A DNA stretch of 64,000 bases. Source: Pelodera strongyloides. Taxonomy: Eukaryota > Nematoda > Chromadorea > Rhabditida > Rhabditidae. The translations under genes were made by a program, and so were the position numbers. The notes below the pieces were generated by a model. The model had not been told where the DNA came from, made no database searches, and saw only the letters and a program-made list of their open reading frames with translations. Location of the stretch: positions 124,001 through 188,000 of the forward strand of contig JAANDG010000013.1 in the NCBI GenBank assembly GCA_036852015.1, given 5' to 3'. This document shows, piece after piece, positions 54,032 through 64,000 of this stretch (position 1 is its first letter; the number at the start of each line of letters is the position of its first letter).

Positions 54032-55339
54032 ACAACCTAAAGAGAGAGAGAGAAATAGGGAGAAAGAGAAAAGGAGAGTGAGAGGGAGAGGGAGAAAGGG
54101 GGAGAGATCGAGAAGTGACAGAATAACTTTTAGTGAAAGGAAAAAAAACTATAATAAAGATATATAAGTGCAATAATCAAAAATAAATAGTATGTATAGT
54201 CCATACTATGTTTTCCTGTGAATCTCTGTGAATATTTTTTTCCACCTTATCAGTTTACTATATAATTCGTTAGCCTATAACTGGGCCTAACTCTTTAGCA
54301 TAGGGTATCATGAGCTCGCTTATTTATGTTCAGTTTGTATTATTATTTTTTGTTCTGCATTACGTGTCGATAGTTGTGATCTCGTTTTGAATGGTATAAT
54401 AAAAGATGTGTTTAAAATAGAGTTTTTACTGTAGATAACATCACAGTTATTTTGCCGAGTAACGCACACACATTTTTATTAACACTCACACAATTACCAC
54501 AGAAAAAAGATTGGAAAGCAAAGCTGAAACCTGCATGGAATTTTGCAATAATAGTTTTCTCACCTCTGGCTCTACCAAAAGCGAGATGGATTTAAAGCGG
54601 CATAACGACAGTTCTTGAAACGTATGTTGGACAACTGCATTCGCATATGCATATGTGTAGGTCAATGAAGAAAGTTCGACTAAAAAAATCGGCCCAGTGA
54701 TTTGCATACACGACATGGTAATACGTCGTCCATATTACGTTTCGAAAACAGCTGTTATAAGCTTTAAAGTTGAATAAAGAAAGGTTGGGTGAACAAAACA
54801 ATCTCGTGCACCTAGAACCTCATACGCATAAAACGGCGTACTCTCTAGGAACAAAAAAATTGGACAAAAACGTATTTATCCACTTTTTGCTTTGTCATAG
54901 TACACCAACGTTTATTATTGATTTAAGAAATTTGAATAAATCTTTACTTTATAAAACGGTAAATTCAAAACATCTTTATTTTATACCTTGCTTAGGCAGG
55001 CTCACCCACAGTGTAAGTCTTATTGCAATGTTACGCGTATAGGAAACTATTCCTGTACTAACGCATTTACTGTCTTTAAAGCGAAATAACTTCCGGTTTT
55101 TGAAACACGTGCCCGAAAACTGCATTCCTATGTATTACATGCAAATGAGCGTTATTAGAATAGAAAAGTAGACATCACTTATAGCATAAGTACATAAGAA
55201 TTCAGTTATTTGAGGTGCGTGTCAAAATCTGGTCGCTAGCAGACTCTTTTCTAATGTAACAAAAATGATAAACAATAGTTGCAATCATGAACGCCACTCT
55301 CAGACTGACAACGAGTAAACCGATCTTTTTTCAGCCACC
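54032..55339. other. Intergenic region with two M1 MITEs
   Basis: Starts with a GA-rich 3' UTR and AATAAA (54153-54158). M1 copies at about 54591-54768 and 55073-55258. No other gene recognised. Confidence 0.65.
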
Positions 55340-57371
55340 ATGATGTACGAAAATTACGGACCGCCTCAAACAAATCCATATTTCGCGCTGCCTGGACAGC
55401 GGCCGCAAGCCGCTGCCGCTGGAGCGCCAGCAGCGCCAGCTGCACCGCGACCTGCTTCTGCCGCTCCCCCCGGTGCCCCCGCTCCGGCGAGGAAATCTCA
55501 ATCTCGGCTTGCCAATGGGTTACCCGCAGCGGGTGCTGTAAAGAAGTCCGGCGCTTCCAAAAAGTTGCCAGTCGCCGGGCCGCCGGCCAAAGATAGGCCA
55601 GTGACGTCACTTCAGTATCCAGTAAATGGTGGTCCTTCCAATCAAAAAGCCTCAAAACACCTTCCCGTAGGCGCGGTCCGCTCCGCACAGCACGTGGTTT
55701 TCACCCAGAATCCGGGATCTAAGATGGCTCCAGTGCAAGCGGTACCCTCTCAGATCAAGGCCACCTCGGTGCAGGCACCGTCGCAGTTCGGTGGTAAGAG
55801 GGGAAGATCGCAGTCACCCGGACCGAGAATCCCACCCCGCAGGACCAGAAGCAATATGAGCAATATGAGCAATATGGGAAAGAAACCTCCCATGTTTGTG
55901 GGAACTGTAAGGGGTGGAGCGGGAGGATCGGCTCCCGGCGTCGACGGACCAGGTAGAGTGGCATCCCCGGCGACGGCCGTACCCTCCCAGCTAAGCGTTG
56001 GAACAGCTATTGGTCCCGTCGTGTCACAGAACAGTATGATGCCGCAGGTTAGGTTTTATCAATAAAGACCATATGCCTTACATAACTTACCAATTCTAGG
56101 ACAAAATGAATGTTACTCATGGTTTTCTCTAAGTTTGTTTGGAGATGCGTTACCTTTCCTTGTCTAACTTGCTCCTTAGAGATTACATATTACGGACCAT
56201 CTTCCTTGGCTAGGGGCTAGGGGCTAAGACCAGTTATTATAAACGCAGCGGGTGTAAGTTAAATTTATATTTTTCCTTTCAGTTGAGCGTGCAAACGGCT
56301 GCGCTTCCCGTGAGATCAACGATGACAATGACGGTGGACCCACAGGTGGGAACTTTGACTCGGGCATATTTTTTAAAGCGGTGCAGCAGCCGGTTTTGGT
56401 TCGATGCTGTATACCCATATAATATATGCAAATCACTGGGCGACAGTGACCGATTTTTAGTCCAATTTTATTCATTTGCATATGATGCATGTAAACGCAG
56501 TTATCCAAACACCGTTTCAAAAACCGACTGTTATATCGCTTTAGAACTACAAGGAAAACTACATGTATAGGTGCACTATTTATGCGTGCGTAAATTCCAT
56601 TTACTTTTCATATATTTCACCTTTATATTTTACTAATCCATGGTGAAACTTCCATAAAAACACAGTATGATTTAGGAAGTTACCGCAATCCCACCAAAAA
56701 GAGCACTCAGACGCAAGAGGCGTAAGCCAAAGAAGAGTAAAAGCCGGATGAGGAAACCTTTAGTGATTCCGATTACACCGGTGACGAACCGTCCTGGCGA
56801 GAGCAACTTTCAAAGTATAAAGAGATTCCTCTTCAAAAAGAAGAAGCAAAGCCGCTTCCCGATGAGAAAGAGTGAGTGACACTTGGGCTGAACATTGTTT
56901 GACACAACTTCAGTGTCTACTTGTGTCACACGGATTTTCGGTTGGAATCAGAATTTGTGACTTACTCGACTGATAGTCTACGTCGGAAACAGCCAGAGCA
57001 TTTTCACTGTTGGCTAGGTTTGCTCGAAAAATAAACGAAGATTCTTAGTTGAAAGATGCTAACAAACCCAAAATCAGAAATCTGGCTTGAGTGTGTAGAA
57101 GATATTTCCACTTTTAAGATTGTTGGGTGCATAGGCAAGTTTTGGTTGATCATTTTCAATGCCGTACAAAATGAGAGCCAGCAGGCTCGACTGGAGGTTA
57201 ACATGCGTAACGTGAAGTTGCACAAACAAACAAACAAACAAACAGACAAACGTTGTATATTATAAGCTAAACCCATTTACAGATGTGATCAGGCTTGCCT
57301 GGGCCCTTATGATTGGCGGATTCTGCATGATTGTGACCTGTATGGTGACTACGATATTATCGTTCGCATGA
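55335..57371 (+). CDS. Pro/Ala-rich protein with C-terminal membrane anchor
   Basis: Not recognised as a known family. Exons 55340-56047, 56283-56345, 56676-56871, 57283-57371; phases agree, 351 residues. The ATG lies 5 bases after an acceptor (TTTTTTCAG|CCACCATG), typical of a nematode spliced-leader site. Residues 1-70 are Pro/Ala-rich; 'GRSQSPGPRIPPRRTRS' and a 3x 'SNM' repeat follow; then 'RRKRRKPKKSKSRMRK' and 'KRFLFKKKKQSRFPMRK' make a very basic region. The last 28 residues are hydrophobic ('LAWALMIGGFCMIVTCMV'), so it should be tail-anchored with the disordered basic part in the cytosol. Without the last splice, translation would end five residues early of the anchor ('MRKSE'), giving a soluble form. 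Function unknown. Confidence 0.72.
56372..56543. mobile_element. MITE M1 in intron 2 of the anchored protein gene
   Basis: 'TTTTAAAGCGGTGCAGCAGC' to 'AACCGACTGTTATATCGCTT', diverged copy. Confidence 0.65.
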
Positions 57372-60019
57372 ACCCTGTATTAAAGCTTTGTAACATCCGA
57401 TTTTTGAATTGGCGCGCTGTATTTCCATACAGTGTACACAACTGCACGCGATACTACGCTAGTTCAAATTAGTTTCATTTGCATGTAACATGTGAGATTC
57501 AGTGGTCCAACACACCTTTCAAAAACCGGTTGTTAATCGCTAAAATACTCCGTGCCATATAGTGCCCAAAAAAGAATTACCTCAATTGTTCCCTTCTTTG
57601 TGTAAGAATCTCCTGATGTGATTTAATCTTTCCCCCGTTCGAGTTAAACTTTTTCAATAGGCAATTCTCATGAAAATGCCTACAAGAGCCCCACGTTTGT
57701 CTCCCTTTATTATTTAATATTTTCTTTATCGATTACACTAGACAAGACAATGTATTAACGTATTAATCGATTGCACGTGTAATTGTTTTAGAAGAATGAT
57801 CCTCAATTGATTTTGTTTGTAATTGCAGAGATTTGCCGGGAATAAAGGATTTATTGTGTTGTGTACTATTTGTGGTTTAACTTTTTCGGGTCTTGGCCGT
57901 TCTCTTGTAATGCACTATACATACACAGCAGCTCTGGATGTATATGTTCGAAAATAATTAACACTTACAAATTTCGAAATTGATATTTTTTACGTCGAAT
58001 TTCTCCTAGATCTCGCAGCGCACCTCAACACACCCTCGTCAAGTTCTCGAGAGTGGACTGAGCACCTTTCACAAAAACCTGTCACACATAGGACAAGGCC
58101 GCAGCGTACCCTTTTACCTTTTATCTGGATTTCGTACTGTCATTGAACCCTTTCACAGGGTAAAATTTTCGCGCCAGGGTTTCGCCGCGCACTACCCGAG
58201 TTTCGTCAGTGAACACAGCGAGGACTACACTTGAGTTTAGTGGCCGAGATATTTTCAAGATATCAATTATCACGAGCAAGAGCGCTGCAATCTGATAGAT
58301 TTCGGTTCGCATTTCACAGGAAAGTGAAAACCCTGATAAGTCTCTGACTAGTTCAAAACAACCTATGGCCCCGATCAAGGCCTGGTACTTGATCGGGGCC
58401 ATATCGAGGTTTTTGATTTCCATGGGTTTCCTCTGACACCCCAAGCGTACTACTTTACCAGTAATTACGGGAGCAGTCTGTATGTCCGTTTCCGAGCTTT
58501 TCCCACGGATTTTCCGATATTTTTCCGACAAATTTTCGTATTCCGAGACGGGCCGACTAAAAACCTAGTAGGAAACTAGTCAGAATCTAGCTGGTTTTTC
58601 TGCAGGCCGAGCTCGGAAACAAAGATCATAGTGGTTCCAGCTGTCAAAATGGTCATGCTCTTGCGTCATCGCAACAGTAGCCGCAAAATGCGTCCTTTTA
58701 TCGTATTGTGCCGTTTATAACTAACAAACTGGAAAGCGGGCGGTAAATTGATGTGGAACAGACAAGAAGCGCTAAATTGGCACATGAACTTCGCCGAAAG
58801 ACCGTGGTTCACAGTTCACACTATATTTATTTTTATAGACTTCTCCCAATGTGGTCTTCACAAACAGGTTGTAGACATGGCAGACTAGTAGAGACTCTCG
58901 ACTTCGACTTTACGATTTCAGATACTAGCATACGGAAGTGCACAGAACTCATGAAAATGCTCTTGTCCGACAACACACGTATCATGCCGCTTTAAAGTCA
59001 ATGGCTGGAAAACTATGTATAATGCTATGACTTTATAAACTCTGGAACTCTGCACTCTAGGCTTTTCACAAAGTTTGTTCAATTTGTTCACCCTTTATTG
59101 TGCGCAACAGCTTTTAATCAGATAAGAAACATAGCCTTTCCACAGTACAGGCTTTGTTTGTTGCTAGTATGGTCTAATGGTCTTGTTGCTGACTGTTGTT
59201 CAGTTGATCTAAAAACTCATTGATAAGCACACTAATAAGACTTCTTCCTAAATCAGAGTTATCCATAAAGCCATACCGCTACAATTATTTGTTTTCTTTT
59301 GTTGTGACCAAGCTTATCCGTTAGAAATTCATCGGCAAAGAATTTCTAAGTCCCCTGAATGAAATTGTAAGGTGCTGCACAGTAAAATGAAATAATCCCC
59401 AAGAGCCGGTCGTCAAACGGTCGCGTAACCGGAAGCGAACCATTTTGGTGATCGACAACCGATTATTTGGCGTGGTGACAAGTTGTTGACGGTTTTCGAG
59501 AACAGTTGGTCACCATGAGGTCGCCAGATGGTCAGGGACACAGCAAAACCAAGAACCGCCGATAAATGGTTTCCCCGTTAACTGGCTATACAAGTCTGGC
59601 AGTCACGCGCGCATTTAGGGGGTAATGATCAACAGTAAAGTGTACTGTAGTAATGCAAAAGCAGGAACTCCTACCAGTAGGAAGGCATACTGTCTACTAG
59701 TCTAGTCTGTCTGCAATCTTGTCCCCAAAGATCTACGACTGGTTACGCAATTAAAACAATCTTTGGGAAAGCAATTACCATGACTACTTTGTTCTACTAA
59801 AAGCAAATGACGAAAGCAGTTGAAGAGTCTAGTTTAAAATAGTGAATGTTTGTTAGAGAAAGAGATGATAAAGTTTGCGCAAAGAAGGTTATATACATTT
59901 CAGAAAAGAGTAAAAAAAAATCCTGCCCAAATTCCACGCAAAAAGATCCACACATGCGTTACAACGGCTTCTTTTCAAACCGATCGTCAGTCCCCAGTGT
60001 TTCGTTGCACGCGGTAAAC
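57372..60019. other. Gene-poor stretch after the anchored protein gene
   Basis: Contains a diverged M1 (57378-57545), a GACGAAACTCGGGT-family repeat on the minus strand (about 58150-58215), a perfect 16-bp hairpin (58364-58403), and a 'GGTGACCAGTTG'-type repeat (59410-59580) also seen near 45450. No exon supported. Confidence 0.55.
58364..58403. repeat. Perfect 16-bp hairpin
   Basis: TATGGCCCCGATCAAG pairs with CTTGATCGGGGCCATA around an 8-base loop (GCCTGGTA). Confidence 0.8.
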
Positions 60020-60403
60020 ATATATTGATATCTTATGATAAGTGTATGTGGTTATTCCGGCAAGTATCAGGTAGCAATAGCAGGTAATGAAACAAGTTGC
60101 ACGATAACAGAAAATGATGCTCTGTTTGACCACGGGTTACCGCTCAGGTAACGGAACCGGGCTCTTTTGACTGGTTGGGTCAAATACTTGCTTACTGCGC
60201 GCACTGATATCCGTGCTTATCGTAAACCAGGTTATATAACCCAGCAGCCCTTAAAGCTCATTGTGAGTATGAAAATGAAGATTAGATAGTCTAACACAAA
60301 TATCGGGCACGGTTACGGTGGTATTGGTTTGTCGAAAATGTTCAGTTCCACCCAATGCGGGTTTCAAGGCTGGGTCGAGGAGTACACAAACACATACTGA
60401 ACA

Positions 60404-60943
60404 GTTTAAAGCGAAATACCGGCAGGTTTTTGAAACGCTTCGTGGACAGCTGAATTCTTACGTATTTATGCAAACTTACTCGAATTTAAAGCGAATGTCA
60501 AGCCTGATTCACAGATATTCTATAACACGCTGTCACAGCTACCGTAGTTTACACAATTTCTCTCGCGCTCTCCTCTTTTTCTTTGCTGACTTAAACAAAT
60601 TTCTCTCGCGCCCTCCTCTTTTTCTTTGCTGTCTAACAGCAAACGGTCCTGCGGCAGAGAATAGTTCTGATTTTGTCCACACGACTCGAATCCCATACTG
60701 AAGGAGTTTTTTGGAGGGGTTTGAAATTGTTTTTCCTCTTATGTGAAAGTTTTTGTTTATTTTTATTTTCACTTTCCTTACCTTCAAAACGCAAACTTTT
60801 TTTTGAGTCCAACATGCAAAACCGGCTTGACATTCCCTTTAACTCGATTTTTTATTCTAATTTATGTTCATTTGCATAAGCTGCACAAGAATGCTAACGT
60901 ACTCGATGCGTTTCAAAAACCGACCGGTATTTCGCTTTAAGCA
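60404..60943. mobile_element. MITE M1 interrupted by a nested M4
   Basis: Ends TTTAAAGCGAAATACCGGCA and ACCGGTATTTCGCTTTAA. The M1 body resumes exactly at TA after the M4 insertion. Confidence 0.88.
60489..60839. mobile_element. MITE M4, copy 2, nested in M1
   Basis: AAGCGAATGTCAAGCC ... GGCTTGACATTCCCTT, with TA at both junctions; removing it restores a continuous M1 with CGAATTTAACTCG at the join. Close match to 46527-46887. Confidence 0.9.
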
Positions 60944-61532
60944 CAATATTTTCCTAAACCTGGTCCTATCGTGCTGTCAGTTAGTTGTTTCCGTAGTGTT
61001 GTGATAAAAAAAAAAGATAAAAAAAGTACCGGGTTATATCAACCGAATCCGGAGAAACGGTGCACCAGGGCCCGGTTCATTGCTGAAGCCGCGCGAACGA
61101 GGTCAATATTGTCGAAAAGCCGATTTTTAGCCCATCGCGTGATGGGGGCTGTTTAATTTACGTTAATTTCATTAGATCTTACCGTAGCCTCCGCTAGGAA
61201 ATATCTATCCCAGCCTAGTCCGGGCATGGCAACTTATCTTTTTTTCTATTCCTAATCTCCCATTTTCATATTTCTCAAAGTCTAATGCTTGTGAGTTGTA
61301 TAACCAGGTCATAAGCACGGATATCAATGTCTCAATAACCCAGTGCTACAGACCAACTAGTCTTAGCAGTCCTCTATCTTGTTCGGTTACCTGGCCTGTA
61401 ACGTGTAACCTGTCCTGCCACATTTCCTGCTATCACGCTACCTGCATCCTTACCGGTATAACCTCATATCTTTATCAATAGTATGGCTAACCTTACCACC
61501 AGACATACTGGTTCCACATATCGCTACCGGCT

Positions 61533-61533
<1 letters not shown>

Positions 61534-61566
<33 letters not shown>

Positions 61567-61580
61567 ACCCCCCCCCCCCC
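61534..61580. repeat. Poly-C tract
   Basis: 33 C, one A, then 13 C. Long G/C homopolymers are a known feature of nematode genomes. Shorter runs lie near 5748, 20923, 25132, 25876 and 63262. Confidence 0.95.
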
Positions 61581-62070
61581 AGTTGCGCGAGAAGCCGCTA
61601 GCTCTTTTCTCTTTTCGTGACAACAAGCCAGACGCAACTAACTGGTTTGTTATGTTGCCCGACGGGAATCTACACAAACAATCTTAAACACTTAATGGAC
61701 CCTGGTTAAAGACTGTCTATCCTATTGTAGTTGTTGTTGTATAGTATTGGCGGCGGTTTGTGGCTCCGCCCACGATGGTAAGATATAAAATGAGGTGTGC
61801 AGCAACATTAAGCCATGCTGTTTGTTCTCTCTCATACTCCTGTATAGCTATGTCTACTGTAAGATTTTATGAGCAATCTTCGATTTGTTCAAAGACTTTA
61901 TGACTTCATTTTTCATTAATATTGCAATAAACATTCAGTTTTTTTTTTTAATTTAAATAGTTCCCTTTTTCCAAGTTGGTCTGTTTTTTTTTATATTGAC
62001 CCCTTTTTCTGAATTGTTCGCTTGACTCATTCTATACTAATGTTTGTACCTTTTAACGAATAAATATATT

Positions 62071-62262
62071 GAAAGCACCCTAACGGTCGGTTTTTGAAAG
62101 TACGATGGACAGCTGCAATCCTATATGTTATATGCAAATTAGTGTAATCAAAGCAACAATAAGAATCGTGCAGTATTCGCGTAGTAATTGGCATACAATA
62201 TGGCATACACTACATCGGAATACAGCGTCCCGCTCACGTTTCAAAACCGGCTATCATTTAAA
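62071..62262. mobile_element. MITE M1, diverged copy
   Basis: 'CTAACGGTCGGTTTTTGAAA' to 'GTTTCAAAACCGGCTATCA', directly followed by another M1 copy. Confidence 0.7.
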
Positions 62263-62441
62263 GCGAAATACCGGCCGGTTTTTGAAACACGTTGAGTACT
62301 ACACCAGCATTCTTATTCAGCATATGCAAATGAACATAAATAAAATAAAAAATCGAGTTAAATTCGAACAACTTTGCATAAATACGAAGAATACAGCTGT
62401 TCACGATGCACTTCAAGAATCGGCTGGTATTTCGCTTTAAA
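62262..62441. mobile_element. MITE M1, near-consensus copy just before a start codon
   Basis: TTTAAAGCGAAATACCGGCC to CTGGTATTTCGCTTTAAA. Its right end is about 20 bases from the ATG at 62460. Confidence 0.88.
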
Positions 62442-62459
62442 AATTGTGTTCATAGGATA

Positions 62460-64000
62460 ATGAGCTACTTCTTGCTTCTGCTTTTCGTCGCTTCCGCATC
62501 CGCGTTCCTATTCCCCTCGTCGGGTGGCGGTAATGTTAATTTATATTTAACGATCAAATATTTATTTATTTATTTATTAAATAACACCACATGGTGTGTG
62601 CATCAGAATGAAATGCTGAAAAGAAAGTACTATATAACTCTTCGTGTTTTGTTGGTTAGCAAACAGGTAATATACAGTGGTGTCCAAAATTGTACGAACA
62701 CCCCAAAACTTGGGTTTCCACTAATTTTTGGGGAAAAAAAAAGAAAAAAAAATAACCACAAAATTGAGCATCGCGAAAAACCTAAAATTCATTGCCCGAT
62801 TCGGTAGTGTTACTGGTTTCCCGCGACTCCTACCCAGAATCGAGAAATCCTAGAAATTTGGGGCGCTCGTGTAATTTTGAACTGTATGCATAAAAATTGT
62901 GAATAATATTCATGACTCATGAGCAATTGAATGAACAAATAGCTTGCAGTAAATGTGCCACAATAAGATTTCATGTACCGCGTCTTCTTGACGTCATTCT
63001 CCATACAAGTAGAAGGAACAAAAACCTACCTCCGCTTTTGGGCTTGAAATTCCTTTTACGCACAGCTTTGGAAAACTTATGTTAAAACTGTCCATAATAC
63101 TTATAGCCCTTATATTATTATGGCTGTCAATATGTATATATATATATTATATTCACTTGTTTTCTAGGCGGATGTTGTCCACCACCACCTCAGCAATGTA
63201 AGTATTTATTTAAAATTTCAGATGCGTTTTAACAAAAGCCATAGAATTAGGCTTTGACGGGGGGAGGGGGGGGGGGGATATTTTATTTATCGCAAATGCT
63301 ACGATGAAGAGAAAGCAGTATATAACCCATCGTGTTGTCGTTGATTAACAATTGAATATGAAGCGTAGTGCATAGGTGCTGGCTTCAAGCATATATTCAC
63401 TCTAACGAAATGTAGAGTAATAGAGTGACGAGCGATGATTATAGTGTTCTTATAAAAATATTTCTTTTCAATTAGTCTTCTAATGTGAGTTACTTACAGG
63501 CTGCTGCCCACCACCACCTCAGCCATGTAAGTGCGGAAATGTTTCTTGACAGCGTAAACAGTTTGGACAACAATGTATCCTAGAAACAAAAACACGGATG
63601 TGTTGACATTTGTGCACAAAAATGACATTTATGCCAAACTTGAATAATCTTTTATACTTCACTGTTCCACTAACATTCACATTCACTCAGCAGTCGTCTA
63701 TAGCTTTGCGGCTGAGAAACCCGTGCTAACTTTGCAGTGTGTAACTTTTAAAGCCGTATTATACCTAGTTTGGAAAATTTGCATATGATACCCGTATCCT
63801 ATGCAAATTTGCAAGTTTCCGGCACACAATTTACATAGGAAACACAGGATATACGTATCGCATATGCAAATTTCCCAAACTAGGTACAATACTGCTTTAT
63901 TGATCCAAAATCAAAAATTTTAAATGCTCATTGACTTTAATATGCTTATTTTCAGGTTGCTGTCCTCCTCCACCACCACCACCATGTATGTTTATCTCTT
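62460..64000 (+). CDS. Secreted Cys/Pro-repeat protein built from micro-exons (3' end outside window)
   Basis: Exons 62460-62529, 63168-63197 (30 bp), 63500-63526 (27 bp), 63956-63985 (30 bp); the gene runs off the window. Exon 1 gives a clean signal peptide (MSYFLLLLFVASASAF). Each later exon begins and ends in phase 1 and codes for one short repeat: GCCPPPPQQ, CCCPPPPQP, CCCPPPPPPP. Equal phases mean units can be gained, lost or skipped without breaking the frame. Probably an extracellular or cuticle-associated protein; no family recognised. TTCATAG four bases before the ATG may be a trans-splice acceptor. Confidence 0.7.
63750..63898. mobile_element. MITE family M7, copy 2
   Basis: 'CCGTATTATACCTAGTTTGG' and 'AACTAGGTACAATACTGCTT' ends with GGAAAATTTGCATATG arms; same family as 50820-50961. 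It lies in the last visible intron of the Cys/Pro-repeat gene. Confidence 0.8.

Larger units (their letters stand above)
60020..61490. mobile_element. Large inverted-repeat transposon carrying nested MITEs
   Basis: The left arm (about 60020-60250: 'CCAGGTTATATAACCCAG', 'GATATCCGTGCTTATC', 'CAGGTAGCAATAGCAGG') is inverted in the right arm (about 61270-61490: 'GTATAACCAGGTCATAAGCA', 'CACGGATATCAATG', 'CCTGCTATCACGCTACCTG'). An M1 element (60404-60943) lies inside, and an M4 element (60489-60839) inside that. No transposase frame seen. Confidence 0.7.

Noticed and set aside
62673..62705. Tc1-like transposon end (TACAGTGGTGTCCAAAATTG)
   Set aside because: Resembles a Tc1/mariner terminus, but no matching inverted end was found within the following sequence, so an element cannot be defined.

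Overview
This window looks like a stretch of nematode nuclear chromosome. The evidence is short, AT-rich introns ending in TTTCAG or TTTTAG, start codons placed a few bases after such acceptors (as in spliced-leader trans-splicing), a 19/22 match to the nematode SL1 leader at 42126, and very dense TA-flanked MITEs and poly-G/C tracts. The species cannot be named from the sequence alone. The introns, often 200-1000 bp, are longer than is typical of Caenorhabditis. All multi-exon models were built by hand from splice sites and paralog alignment.

Layout. (1) 80-2733 (+): last four visible exons of a striatin-type WD40 protein; the last intron is filled with a MITE and tRNA-derived repeats. (2) 6366-39487: three paralogous atlastin/GBP-like GTPase genes, called A, B and C here. 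A (6366-22028, -) has 15 exons and codes for 623 residues. B (26680-32379, +) has the same exon plan but carries a nonsense codon and an exon broken by an insertion. C (33274-39487, -) has 15 exons and codes for 609 residues. A and B are head to head; B and C are tail to tail. All three lack the transmembrane hairpin of true atlastins. A and C end in a long Arg/Glu-rich coiled coil plus a Tyr/Ser-rich tail. (3) 7840-17753 (+): a complete, very recent Ty3/gypsy LTR retrotransposon lying antisense in intron 11 of A, with 4-bp target duplications, near-identical LTRs and a textbook -1 frameshift signal between gag-protease and pol. (4) 39516-48111: about 8.6 kb without a recognisable gene, holding microsatellites, MITEs, a 90-base poly-T run and an SL1-like/hammerhead-like segment. 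(5) 48112-54031 (+): a rhodopsin-family 7TM receptor in 10-11 exons. (6) 55340-57371 (+): a 351-residue Pro/Ala-rich protein with one C-terminal membrane anchor. (7) 57372-62459: repeat-rich, including a triple-nested transposon. (8) 62460 to the window end (+): start of a secreted Cys/Pro-repeat protein built from 27-30 bp micro-exons.

The genes do not form an operon or pathway. The main biological theme is the local expansion, tail diversification and partial decay of membrane-anchor-less atlastin-like GTPases, an architecture resembling vertebrate guanylate-binding proteins, in a region being remodelled by mobile elements.
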